Assembly: GCA_964007475.1 (NCBI GenBank)
Contig: OZ023274.1
Location: 310,001-374,000, forward strand
Direction: 5' to 3'
Origin: Hybos culiciformis
Taxonomy: Eukaryota > Arthropoda > Insecta > Diptera > Hybotidae
DNA: 64,000 bases
Position numbers and translations under genes: made by a program. Positions 1-10,357 of this stretch are shown piece after piece. The notes beneath the pieces are model-generated. The model was not told where the DNA came from, made no database searches, and was given only the letters and a program-made list of their open reading frames with translations. Position 1 is the first letter of the stretch. Each line of letters begins with the position of its first letter.

Positions 1-175
1 TACTCATTCTTCATTTATGACATACTGTTCTATATTTTTATTATTATAATACAGACAGGCTGAAGAACGAACGAACGTGCAGACATTTAATGAAAACATA
101 TATCTAGTCCGTTTTTCTTTAAATTTTTGATAGATAAATTGATAGAAAACGCTCCATTAAATTTTTTTGATTCAG

Positions 176-669
176 ACAAATGTAATTGTCCACCAGAAGC
201 CAAATGTGATATCACGTATGACGATAAAACGAAACCAGCAATAGTAGTTGTTACAAAACGATGTGTAGATAAAAATAGTATTGTTGTTAGTGAAGAAACA
301 TCTGAAAAAGTTGCTAGCGCAGGAAATGAAAAAAATTTAAAATCAAACATTGGAGAAAATTTAACCGTACAAAACTCATATTTTTCAGTTCCTGTTCGAG
401 ATAATACGAATTCAAATTCGTTCAATAATGTAGAAAACTTAAATGCACGAAATCCGTTTATAAAAGATCCTCTTACAGAACATACGATTTTTTTTAATAA
501 AATAAAAGAACAGCAGGAAGCTTTTAATAATGAGTTTCTTAACAATATGAATCAGAATGCTGGTAGTTTTAATAATATGGCAAAAGGTTTACATTTTCAA
601 GGTGTTTCAGTGAATCGAGATGACAATCATTATCCTATCAACTCAAATATGGTCCAAAGTAAATATTAA
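176..669 (+). CDS. Secreted four-cysteine family protein, terminal exon (5' partial)
   Basis: I read this as a terminal exon. A polypyrimidine tract and ttcag end at 175, and the frame then opens with two bases completing a split codon, the same phase as in the complete paralogues at 8,233 and 14,793. The peptide begins KCNCPPEAKC, then a fourth cysteine (TKRCVDK) 18 residues later, then SEETSEKVASAGN, and a polar Asn-rich tail to the stop. This matches the family signature C-x(1-4)-C-x5-C-x(16-19)-C followed by SE..S-G-E/N. No signal-peptide exon is visible in bases 1-175, so it lies off the window or is absent. An internal ATG at 127 lies before the acceptor and is probably not used. Function unknown; secretion is inferred from the paralogues. 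Confidence 0.6.
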
Positions 670-1220
670 ATACCTATACAAAGTATTTATATGTATATCA
701 ATGATATTTATTTACATAGCTTATTTTATCATGTCACGTGAATCTTTCTTTAGCAAACTTTTTTTTAAACCTAAATAATCAAAATTTTCAAATATTTTTT
801 TATTAATATTTGTTTTTATTAACAAAAATTATTAACAAAGTGGTAAGTGTATCATTTTATCTTTTATCCAATTTTTTATTATTTTCCATATAACCAGCGC
901 GCGTCATTGTAATAATATTTGTTTGTACATAAATAAAATTGTTTTGCTTTTATCGATAAATTGATAAAAATAATCTCACAAAACCAGGTTGCTCTAAATG
1001 TATAAATAAAGAATTGCATTTCAACAAAGGGATTAATTTTCTTCTGAATTCAATACATCTAAATTGTCGTACATAAAACAAAACACTTAATTTGAATTGA
1101 AAATGACATATTTTGAAATTAAGAGATCTGAAAATAGTTGATTGACCAAAACAACCAATCATTTATATGGATTTATTTTTATTTCTATAGAATACAAAAA
1201 TTGTTAACTATATCTTTTAG
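670..1220. other. Non-coding gap with probable 3' UTR
   Basis: AT-rich sequence after the stop at 669, with AATAAA-type signals near 930. I see no signal-peptide exon for the next family exon here, and no coding sequence. Confidence 0.5.
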
Positions 1221-1537
1221 GTTCTAGTCAATGTGATACATTTTCGTGTCCAATCAACACAAAATGTTCATCAAGTACTAGAAATGATGGATCAAAAATT
1301 GTAACAATTAAGCAATGTTTGGATTTATCGAATAATGTTTTATCAGAAAAAATTTTTCAAAATTATGGTAGTCCAGGAGAACATATTCATCATTCTTCTT
1401 TTGGAAATTCTAATAATGGTTTGAGTAACGATCATTTTCATGAAAATAACTTCTCAAACACGTTTTCAGAAGTGTTTACGATAAGTAATAATAATGATCC
1501 AATGGGATTCACTTCAAAAATAATTCAATTTAATTGA
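1221..1537 (+). CDS. Secreted four-cysteine family protein, terminal exon
   Basis: The acceptor tatcttttag ends at 1,220, and the exon starts with two bases of a split codon, the phase shared across the family. The peptide starts SSQCDTFSCPINTKC, giving C-x4-C-x5-C; the fourth cysteine follows 16 residues later (TIKQCLDL), then SEKIFQNYGSPGE and a His/Asn-rich tail to TGA at 1,537. The ORF's first methionine (1,319) lies inside the conserved part, so it is not the true start. No leader exon was found between 670 and 1,220. The exon could be an alternative last exon sharing a leader with 176-669, or a 5'-truncated duplicate. Function unknown. Confidence 0.55.
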
Positions 1538-2430
1538 AGGAAAATTAGAGATTTATTGCGTTATATTTTTCATTTTTGTGTTATTATTACCTTAAATAAA
1601 TTAACATTGAAAAAATCTGTTTGATTTTCATTAAAATCTTCTAAAAACAAGAATTTTTTTTATAAACAATTGGGTTGAACGTATCGTAGTTTATATAATA
1701 TTAACAAGATAATTTATAAGAATGAGTTCATAAATCCTACTTCTACGTTAGCTATGGTTATAAATTCGGTTAGATCTCTTATTAAGACCATATTTTTTCT
1801 GGGTATTCAAATAGTATGTACCTTTTGCTTTTATTTTGGTGTAATATGGCAGGCGAATATTACCTTGCGCGATTTGGAGTTTTTATAATGACATAACATT
1901 TATTAAAATAATTGCATACTAAATTCTTCATGAACAAATTATTTTTTGTAAGACTATATATTAACGATTTCCTCTTATGTCTTATAGAATTTTCAATGCG
2001 ATATAAAAAATTATCAACACGGAAATTAATACCACTGGTAAAACTTTTTGAAATCGAAATTTCATAAGAAAAATATGAATAAATCATTTTAAAGTAAATA
2101 GGATTCCATTGATACAAACTGATAATATAAAAAAATGTAATTTTATTTTTAAATTACATGCAATGAAATTATTATACTTTTATCAATCGAATGGAACTTA
2201 AATTACCTTTGCTGACAATACACATCGGACATCGGTTTCGAATTACTCGATCTTATAATTGATTTTTGAAAGAGTCAAAAGTCAATGGTCTTCACCTTAA
2301 AAGGAATTGCCATATCAAAAATTGTGTACTTATATAAAAAATGCGCTAAAATACGAAATATATCATATTAATATAAAGATCATTCTTGTTAAGTGCTAAA
2401 AAATAATAATAAATAATAACAATATTTGCA
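1538..2430. other. Non-coding AT-rich gap
   Basis: No gene seen. The 85-codon open frame on the minus strand (1,860-2,117) has no recognisable domain, and its composition is that of the surrounding AT-rich sequence. Confidence 0.5.
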
Positions 2431-2433
2431 TTA

Positions 2434-2838
2434 TGCCTTGTTCAGACAACGACTTAATCATGATTTCGTAATCATGATTTACGTAGATAATCATACTTTG
2501 AAAACGTGTGTGAACGCGATTATGAACGAAAACAAAAAAAGTAAACAACATGAAAGCAAACAAAATAAAAACATAAATATTATTTGCTACTCAAATTTTT
2601 TTTTGTTTTGTAAATAAAGAAAATATGTCAAAAATAAAAGTCAAAAATAACTAGGAATGAGTGGAAATGGGTAACATGGATGGTAAAAAACTATAAACTC
2701 ATCCCTGAAATTTTTCATGATTTTCGATAATCATGATTTCCGATGACACTTTTTTTGTATGAGCAAATCATGGAAAAAAGAATGATAATCACAAAAAGTA
2801 AGATTATCATGATCAGAGTTCATTGTCTGAACAAGGCA
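2434..2838. mobile_element. PIF/Harbinger-like MITE, family TGCCTTGTTCAGACAA
   Basis: A 405-bp element bounded by inverted ends TGCCTTGTTCAGACAA / TTGTCTGAACAAGGCA and flanked by TTA on both sides (2,431-2,433 and 2,839-2,841). A three-base TTA/TAA duplication is characteristic of PIF/Harbinger transposons. Internal sub-repeats contain ATCATGATT. It has no coding capacity. A longer member of the same family sits at 25,911-26,673 with the same TTA duplication. Confidence 0.8.
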
Positions 2839-2841
2839 TTA

Positions 2842-3272
2842 GGTATAAGTTCAAAATAATTACTTTTCATCCAATATTTATGTACCTTACCATTTTGAAT
2901 AATTTTTATTTATATTCTTTATCAGTGTTCGAATGTATTTTCTCTATTTAACTCAACCCCATTTGATTTATGTTTTATTTTTTGTTATAATTAGTCTTCC
3001 GGTTAAAAATAAAGGCAAGAAATTTTATAAATGATGGTATCAGAAAAAATGTATATTACCTATGTATTTTCTTTTTAAAGTAGTAATTGGTTCTACGACC
3101 ACGCTACATTCCTAAAAAAATTAATGATAGTAATTAAACTATAATTAGTGATTATAATTAATAGTGTAAAGTAATGTAATATTTGTGATCCTAGTTTCTT
3201 CCATTTTTTTTAGCATTCTTTTACTCTTTGTACTTTATTGTATTTTATTTTTTTATTTAACATAATTTTTAG
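2842..3272. other. Non-coding gap
   Basis: AT-rich with no gene. It ends in the polypyrimidine tract and taatttttag acceptor of the next family exon. Confidence 0.5.
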
Positions 3273-3574
3273 CAAAAGACCCATGTAAAACAAGTTATTC
3301 TGATGACAAAAAAAATGATTCGATAGTAATTGTGAAAAAACAATGTTTGAATTTCAATAGCATATTTACTGCTGAACATTTGATGTTGAAAGCTGAATTT
3401 GATAAATCAAATAAGAATGAACACTTAAATACTACACAAAACTCGAATGGACTAAATGCACAATTTTTTATTAACATACCATCTTTCGATGTTTCACAAC
3501 CAAATAACGCAATAATCAATCATAATTCAACAATACCGAAATATGAGCGAGGTAAAAAAAATGAAGTATACTAG
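3273..3574 (+). CDS. Divergent member of the secreted cysteine family, terminal exon
   Basis: The acceptor taatttttag ends at 3,272; two leading bases keep the family intron phase. The peptide starts KDPCKTSYSDDKKND and reaches VKKQCLNF, so it keeps the outer cysteine pair but lacks the CxxxxC start and the SE..SPGE block. A polar Asn/Ser tail runs to a stop at 3,574. Near the end the frame reads ERG followed by gtaaaa, a possible donor that would splice onward. The adjacent bases 3,567-3,613 copy part of the exon at 1,221. It may be degenerating. Function unknown; no leader exon seen. Confidence 0.45.
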
Positions 3575-4083
3575 AAACGATGGATCAAAAATTGTAACAA
3601 TTAAGCAATGTTTTATAGTGAACTCCTATTCAAATTATAATATTATAGCAATGCGTCTAACAAAATGTTACCAACGGCGACGATATTCATAGTGACAATC
3701 CTTTAAGTTTAACATATTTTTATGTAAATCGTTTTCAACATTCTTCTCATTATGCTGTCCAATTTCCTTCTTAATATCATTCTCAATATCCTTCCAGCAT
3801 TCTTCCAAATATCCTTCTCAAAATTCTTTTGGGCATCAATATCCTCTTCAACATAATTCAAAATACCCTTCTCAACATCCCTCAGAATATCCTTCTCCAT
3901 TTCCTGTTCAATATCTTTCTCAATTTCCCTTTAAATATCCGTCTCATACTCATTATGGTTCTCAACATCCTTCTCGGAACTATCAATTTTACACTCCGTA
4001 TCCTTCTCAGTATATGTTTTTCAACATTCTTCTCAGTACCATCAATATAGCACTCAGTATCTTTTTCAATATACTTCCTAACA
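3567..4083 (+). pseudogene. Decayed secreted-family copy with YPSQ-rich tail
   Basis: Bases 3,567-3,613 repeat, nearly exactly, the segment of the 1,221 exon that encodes TRNDGSKIVTIKQC. Downstream, about 3,730-4,083 is an imperfect 12-bp repeat around CAATATCCTTCT. Reading it as coding gives QHSS, KYPSQ, QYP, QHPS and YTPYPSQY in several frames. At least two frame changes (near 3,795 and in the T-run near 4,018) and an in-frame TAA near 3,773 break the frame. I infer a former Gln/Tyr/Pro/Ser-rich tail of a secreted protein, now inactive. A non-coding minisatellite is the alternative. Confidence 0.45.
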
Positions 4084-4565
4084 TACTGTTCTACATCATC
4101 AATAAACTTTTAATATCCTTTTCATTATAGGTATGTACTTCTCTATCCCTAACAATCTTATCCTCTACTTATTTTTTTAATATGGAATCCAAAATCAAAA
4201 AGGCAAGGCATTTTTAAAGTAGTATTAAACATTATTTTTAATTGTTAATTTTTTTTTTATGTGTTTAAAATAATTTTATGTAAATATTGTTAATATTTTT
4301 TATTTTATTACTATTGTAGATTAATTTGTTTTCTTTATAGGTTATTGAGAACAATCAATCGCCAATTCGCTAAACATCTGTTTATACGTAATATTTTTTT
4401 CACAAAATTTCTTGGAACAATAACAATGTTTTTTTTATTGTGGAAAATTACAAAAAAAGTCATCTTAGATATTTGGTGACAGTCTTAAAAAATTAAGAAT
4501 TAGACTTATGATTAATATTATAATAAAAAACTATAGCAATGTTATCACTCACTAGTATTATTTTT
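4084..4565. other. Non-coding AT-rich gap
   Basis: No gene or clear repeat seen. Confidence 0.5.
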
Positions 4566-5428
4566 AAATCCTTTATATTAACTTCACTTTTTCCACAAAC
4601 TTAGAAAGTCAAAATTGACCCACTTCCCGGTATCCAATCGAGATGAAATTTTGTACATCGCTTTGTAGTCGATGACAATGGACATTCACCTTTATATTCA
4701 TTTCACCACCGGGTCCGCAAACTTAGAAAGTCAAAATTGACCCACTTGCCGGTATCCAATCGAGCTAAAATTAAGCACATCGCTTTGTCGTCGATGACAA
4801 TCCACTTTGGCATCGACACATTCATACTCACACACCTTTATCTACCCTATTCTGTATATCAACTTCATGGCTGTTTCCACAAACTTAGAAAGTCAAAATT
4901 GACCCACTTCCCGGTATCCAATCGAGCTGAAATTTTGCTTTCTCGTCGATTACACTGCACTTTGGCATTGACACATTCACACACACACACTTTTATTAAT
5001 TAATATCTTTATATTAACTTAACACCGTTTCCACAAACTTAGAAAGTCAAATTTCACCCACTTCCCGGTATCCAATAGACCTGAAATTTGGCACATCGTT
5101 TTGTCGTCGATGACAATGCACTTTAGCATCGACATATTCACACACACACCTATAAAGTACATCGTTTTGCATCACAGACTCATACACACACACACACACA
5201 CACCTTTATACGAACTTCACCGCCGGTTCCACAAAATTAGAAAGTCAAAATTGACCCTCTTCCGGGTATCCAATCGAGTTGAAATTTTGCACACATACAC
5301 TTACTGACATATTAAAATCGAGCTGAAATTTTGTACATCGCTTTGTAGTCGATGACAATGAACTTTGGCATCGATACAAAGAAAACAAAATTTAAATAAA
5401 TATCAATTGCCTAGCATATAAAGGATTT
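4566..5428. repeat. Short inverted-end repeat with internal 130-bp minisatellite (copy 1)
   Basis: The unit is bounded by aaatcctttatat (4,566-4,578) and its reverse complement atataaaggattt (5,416-5,428). Inside are about six imperfect copies of a unit of roughly 130 bp containing CTTAGAAAGTCAAAATTGAC, CCCGGTATCCAATCGAG and TCGTCGATGACAATG, separated by CA microsatellite tracts. A shorter copy lies at 50,252-50,696 with the same ends and the same outer flank (tatcaaaaacttgtttttat). The open frames here are by-products of the repeat. Confidence 0.75.
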
Positions 5429-6400
5429 ATATCAAAAACTTGTTTTTATGGGTTGTGTTTTTTTTTTTTTAAACTTAATTTTTTTAGATATAAATTATTG
5501 TTAATTTTTTTAGTTCAATAATGAAAAACCACAATATTTTAAGTAATTTGCACTATATAATTATAATGTATATCCATAGGTAAAATTATTAATTAATAGA
5601 AGTACATTTCCGATAAATTCACAAAAAGTTTTCTTTCATATTGCGGGAGATGTTGAATGAAAGTTTTGCTTGTTTATTTAAATCAAAATTTTATCAAGAG
5701 TTAAAAAGTATTTTTTTTACCACGTCGTCACAAATCAAAAAGTTATATACTGTTTCACTTTAATTTTTCTGACGACTAGGTAGAAATTCCTCTAATATAT
5801 TTAGCCTTGGATCTGAGAGAGTTTAAAAGTTAAAGGGTCGATTAACAATTTGGTTGAGTTTCATTGCGACCAATTGTACATTTAACTTATTATTGAAAAA
5901 AGGAAGTGAACAATTTTATAATTTATTAACCTTAATCGGACTGAGTTCGGCAACAATATAATATATGCAAAATTTTGGTTGTTAATAATTTTTTTTAAGA
6001 ATCTATACCTAACTATTTTATTTGAGCCGTTTAAAAGAGATGAACTTATGATCATTGCCACGTTATTAAAAAAAATTATAACGAAATTTTTATTTTTCAA
6101 TGTACGATACAAGATAAATTTATCATGATAGTATGATAAACTTGAGACTCATAATTTACACATTCATAGCATGCACTCAAAATTTATTATTAATTGGAAA
6201 ATAATTTTTCGGGAAAAACACAGTCTCACTCTTCAGCATAAACCGGGTAACATTATACAATTTAAAAAGATTAGAACCATCAAAAATATAATATCTTACA
6301 CTATTTATTTGTATGTTTAACTTATTATTTTAACATGATTCATAATCCTATGATACATTCACGTAGTTTTCGGATTTTTTTATATTTTTACAAAATGGAA
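5429..6400. other. Non-coding AT-rich gap
   Basis: No gene seen. The short minus-strand open frame at 5,882-6,112 has no domain and codon content like the background. Confidence 0.5.
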
Positions 6401-6402
6401 AA

Positions 6403-6575
6403 CAAGCTATAGGATGATGATGCATACTAAAAATATATATAACTCTGAATCACTCTATTTGGATTGAGAAAGTAATTTTTTTTTTTAGAAGAAAAAGCAA
6501 ATAAAAATTCCTCCAAATTTTGAACATCCAAATTTCGCATATTTTGTTTATTTTGTGACAATAAAATGAGTTGAT
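6403..6575. repeat. Dispersed repeat, copy 1 (partner 10,945-11,101)
   Basis: The segment with GCATACTAAAAATAT, TTTGGATTGAGAAAGT and TTTGTGACA recurs in the same orientation at 10,945-11,101 with scattered differences. Each copy lies upstream of one complete secreted-family gene, so it may mark a segmental duplication of the gene region, or be an old dispersed element. Confidence 0.6.
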
Positions 6576-7281
6576 TACAAAAAAAATAATTATAACTAAG
6601 TGCCCATAACAACACTCTAATAAATAAAAAAAGAATAAAAAAATTTAATTATGTGTTAATTAATAAACATTTGGGATTGGGACCAACACATTTTATTGCA
6701 TTCTATTTGACTTTTTTTTTTTTCTTTTTTTTTTTATTTATTATAATAATTTATTATAATAATTCATTACAATATGTATAATACAAAATATATTAAAAAA
6801 CAACAACATATTTACTTATTTACATATTTACTTATTAATATACAACTTGTAATATGAAGAGTAAAAAATTAATAAAATGAGAAAAAAAATATTAGAATAC
6901 AAAATTCAGTATATAATTATAAAAATACTATTTACTTTGATGATCTATAAATTAGAGTAACTTAATGGTTTAAAACTTAAAATAAATTCAAATATTTAAT
7001 TAAAGGTTCAACATCTTATACTCCAATAAGGTGTATCTAAATTAAGCAATTAATTAAAAGATGTAAAAGATGTAAAAAATGTAAAAGATGAGACTAGTCC
7101 GAAGAACAATAACTTCAAAATTGATTAAAAAAGTAGTAGTATATGCATAATTATTATTCTTCAATAACGTCCCATCAATCACTCTCTCACTAATAAAGTT
7201 TGTGTAAATGTTACAATAATCTACAAATACAATATAAAATAAAAAATAATGCATGTTACAATATATATTGAACAATTAATA
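6576..7281. other. Non-coding AT-rich gap
   Basis: Long poly-T and TAATAA tracts (6,710-6,780). No gene seen. Confidence 0.5.
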
Positions 7282-7626
7282 TTAACGAAAGGTATTATTT
7301 GTTGAATCTGATTGTACTTTTTTTTTGAGTATAGAATCTAAATCATCTTTTGATTTAATATGTATAGGTGATGTGTCACCGGCCGACTTCTTTACGAAAA
7401 TTTTATTCATTCGATTATATACAAACTTGTAACCATGCTCTTTCAAGGTTGATGCGTACTTAAGTAAATCCATCGTATCGGCTGTCATCTTGTCAAAAAT
7501 CAAAATATCATTGAAACCTGTTCCCAATTTTATCTTAATTTTCATAAGTTTTCCTTTTAAGTTGGCATTATTAAATGATGCAAATATAGTTCGTGATGTA
7601 TCAACACTATTTGATTTTTTTAGATT
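7282..7626 (-). pseudogene. FP25K-like / retroelement ORF C-terminal fragment
   Basis: The minus-strand frame is open from 7,626 to the stop at 7,282 (about 114 codons, with a Met at 7,545). It reads IFDKMTADTMDLL, then GYKFVYNRMNKIFVKKS, then HIKSKDDLDSIL. The arrangement of a leucine-rich helix, Y-K-F-V-x-x-R/N-x-x-K-I-F-V-K-K and a following I-x-S-x-x-D-L resembles the C-terminal domain of the Baculo_FP (FP25K-like) family. In insect genomes that family is mostly found in ORF1-type proteins of retroelements and their relics. Nothing N-terminal is visible and no reverse transcriptase follows. I treat it as a fragment. The family match is from memory of the pattern, not from a search. Confidence 0.4.
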
Positions 7627-8120
7627 TCATTATTTTATTCATTTATTTCCGCAGTATATTTGACTGTGAATACATTTGACTGTATTTGGTTTTACTGTAT
7701 TTTTTATTTAAATTGACTTGTTTGTTGTCACACTCCCTTTCTTCAGTTCAATTTTAAACACATAACTAGTTAAATAGAAATACTGTCAAATATACTTACA
7801 GTCAAATGAAATACAGTTAAATGTATAAAACCTTAAACCTTTACTCTATTGAAATTAATTCAAAACAGTTTGAAATTTTAAAATTTTGACTTTAGAAATT
7901 TCCTTATCACTTGATGGAATTTCGCTAATGAGAATATTTCGCTGTGGTATATTTTGGAATGTTTACTTCAAGATCACTTTCAGATTGAATGAAAAGCTAT
8001 ATTACTATATTTTGTTGCGTATTGTCATAATTTTTAACAGTGTATAAAACAAAGAATAAAAAAGTATTTTATTAATTGAGAATTTATGCTTGCAAAAAAA
8101 ACATATAAAACAAACACTAA
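7627..8120. other. Non-coding gap upstream of the first complete secreted gene
   Basis: AT-rich; repeated short strings such as TATTTGACTGT and ACAGTCAAAT near 7,660-7,820. No gene seen. Confidence 0.5.
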
Positions 8121-8129
8121 ATACATAAC

Positions 8130-8232
8130 AATTATTCAGTATATTTGACGAACCGATTAAAAATTAGTTAGTTGCTTATTAAATTTTAGCCAAAAATTTT
8201 AATAAATTTAAATCGAGTTGAAATAAAAAAAA
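8130..8232 (+). promoter_or_regulatory. Conserved upstream block of secreted-family gene A
   Basis: About 100 bp before the ATG is nearly the same as 14,680-14,792 before gene B. It contains ACAATTATTCAG, GACGAACCGATTAAAAATTAG and GCTTATTAAATTTTAG. The ATTAAAA followed about 10 bases later by TTAGTT could be a TATA-like/initiator pair. This is inferred from conservation between two duplicates only. Confidence 0.5.
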
Positions 8233-8870
8233 ATGTTGAAAATTATTATTAAAGTCTTCATTATTGTTGTAAGCTTTTTGAGCTTAGAATCTAATGCTCA
8301 AGTAAGCATTACTACTTCAAATGGTGTTACTATCATTACAGGGCCAAGTATGTAATAAAATGTTTACACTAAAGCTTCACTTATAATAGAAAAATAATGT
8401 ATAAACAAATATTCAAGAATTAAGAAATTTTGTACTCAATTTTTTATTCCTTTAACATAGTGTTAAAAATAATTTTAAAATTCGACCTAAAAATCGAAGT
8501 TCAAACCTTAAGCTTTACATAATTCTAATTGTACATAATTTTTTTAGAGGGAGTGCAGTGTGATACTTTAAGTTGTCCAGCAGGCTCTATTTGCAATATC
8601 GTTCAAATGAATGATCCACAGGATAAAACTAAAATTGTAACGAATAGAAAATGTACAGATGATAAAGATAATATTATTTCCGAACAAACAACTTCACGAC
8701 TCGCTTCTCCAGGGGAAATTGTCAATGGTTTTTCTAGCAATAAACCAAATCCAAAATTAAATCAACAAATTCTTGAACAGACTCAACAAATTAATTCACA
8801 AATTAATGCTGTTAACAATCAAATTTTTCAAAAAGTTAATAACGCTTTCCATAATTTATTTTGGCCATAA
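8233..8870 (+). CDS. Small secreted four-cysteine protein, gene A
   Basis: Two exons, 8,233-8,347 and 8,548-8,870, joined by a 200-bp intron (donor gtatgt, acceptor tttttttag, phase 1), encode 145 residues. The first exon gives a classical signal peptide: Met, a lysine-containing start, a hydrophobic core IIVVSFLSL, and a likely cut near SNA-Q. The mature protein has TTSNGVTIITGP, then QCDTLSCPAGSIC, a fourth cysteine in RKCTDD, then SEQTTSRLASPGE, and a Gln/Asn-rich helical tail. The closest relative is gene B at 14,793; three more terminal exons lie at 176, 1,221 and 3,273. An extracellular role is likely from the leader and paired cysteines. I do not recognise a named family. The ATG at 8,529 lies in the intron and is not the start. 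Confidence 0.8.
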
Positions 8871-9590
8871 ATAAATTATATACATAATTTTTTATTTTCA
8901 CTTAAATTAATAGCATCATTATCACTTTATGAGTTGTACAAATTCAAAGATTTTAAAAGGAATAATAATTATAACAATATCAACTAATTTTAAATCTACG
9001 CTGGGATCTTAGCAATAATTATGATAAGTAAAAACATGTAAAACACATCAATAAAGTACATATTTATATAAATTATTAATTTCTGTACTATATATTTGCT
9101 AAATCTTCAAATACTTATTTAATTACTGCACATTATAATATAAATTATGTTATTAATAATTCAATTATATTAAAAAATAATATCTCTTTGATTAAGTTTA
9201 ATGAAATTATTTATTATTAATAAAAAGAAAATTTAAATCAGTAACTTTTTTGAATTTTAAATGCCAAAAAAAGTGGAATTTCAGTACCTTTCATTTAAGA
9301 CCAACTCTGTTGAACTAAGTTTTAAAACTTTCATTTGGAACCTAGGGCTGTATTCAAGTACAACGGGATTAACTACTAGTTTATTATAAAATAAACATTT
9401 TAGTGGCGGACGGAAAGACATTTCATGAAAATATGCAATCCTTTTTTTGAGGACACAATTCTTATTAACTTGGAAAGTAATTTGTCTGTATATTTCTTTA
9501 CTATTTTCGACACTCTCGTAGGCCCACTTTTCGTCATCACAGCGAGCTGAAATTTGGCACAAAGATTCATGTCGCGTGACAATTGAAGCT
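8871..9590. other. Non-coding gap
   Basis: 3' flank of gene A (AATAAA at 8,869) followed by AT-rich DNA. The open frames at 9,281-9,661 have no domain and run into the next repeat. Confidence 0.5.
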
Positions 9591-9599
9591 TTCAAAATT

Positions 9600-10040
9600 T
9601 GAAGCTGAAATTTCCATGGAAAACCCGGAAAATCGGGAAAAATCATTTGAAAATTCGGCACAAATTTGAGTAGTGATAAATCCGTTTTAGGAAAAATGCA
9701 AAGTTTTCTGATTTTTCCGAAAAAATTTTCCGGAATTTTCCGACTTTTCCGGAAAATTTTCCGGTATAAAAGTTTTCTAAATTATGCAGGATCAAGTTCC
9801 CTGTCAACTGGTATCATTACTTTCTCTCCGACAATGGTGAAAACTTGCAGAAAAAATCGAAGAAAATTCATGTAAAACGCTTTTCCGGAGTTTTTCCGAC
9901 CAAGGAAGCGTTTGAGCGTTTTGCAACCTGAGACAAAGTTGTAGAGCGAAATGAGTTGCATAAAGTTGCTTTTGCAGAAAACTCCATGGAAAACCCGAAA
10001 AAGCGGAAAAATTTGCATCGATATGATTAGTCATAAAATT
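9600..10040. repeat. Repeat rich in TTTTCCGG inverted motifs
   Basis: CCATGGAAAACCCGGAAAA at about 9,613 recurs as CCATGGAAAACCCGAAAAA at about 9,983 in the same orientation. Between them are TTCCGGAA-type palindromes (9,718-9,765). Probably a mobile-element relic; no ends identified. Confidence 0.45.
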
Positions 10041-10111
10041 GTTTTCAAACATCCATGCAGCACATAATAACAATTTAGTTAACGTGAAAAAGCAGAAAAT
10101 AAAAATAAGTT

Positions 10112-10357
10112 AAAAACGAGTTTTCCAAAAAACTGAGGCCAGGCCGCATGAAAAAGTAAAAAATAACTTTTTCTTCACACACAGAGGTGGACTCAGATTT
10201 TTTGATTGGGACATTTCTCTAGAATATTCTTTCTCTTCATGAATCAAATCACTTACGTCCCAATCAAAAAATCTGAGTCCACCTCTGTGTGTGAAGAAAA
10301 AGTTATTTTTTACTTTTTCATGCGGCCTGGCCTCAGTTTTTTGGAAAACTCGTTTTT
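10112..10357. repeat. Perfect 101-bp inverted repeat with 44-bp loop
   Basis: The left arm 10,112-10,212 is the exact reverse complement of the right arm 10,257-10,357; I compared every base and found no mismatch. The spacer is 44 bp. The arms contain AAAAACGAGTTTTCC, GAGGCCAGGCCGCATG and GAGGTGGACTCAG. A transcript across it would fold into a fully paired 101-bp hairpin. A very young fold-back element or an inverted duplication are the likely origins. Confidence 0.9.

Noticed and set aside
9281..9661. 126-codon minus-strand frame
   Set aside because: No recognisable domain, overlaps a repeat, and no splice or promoter signal.
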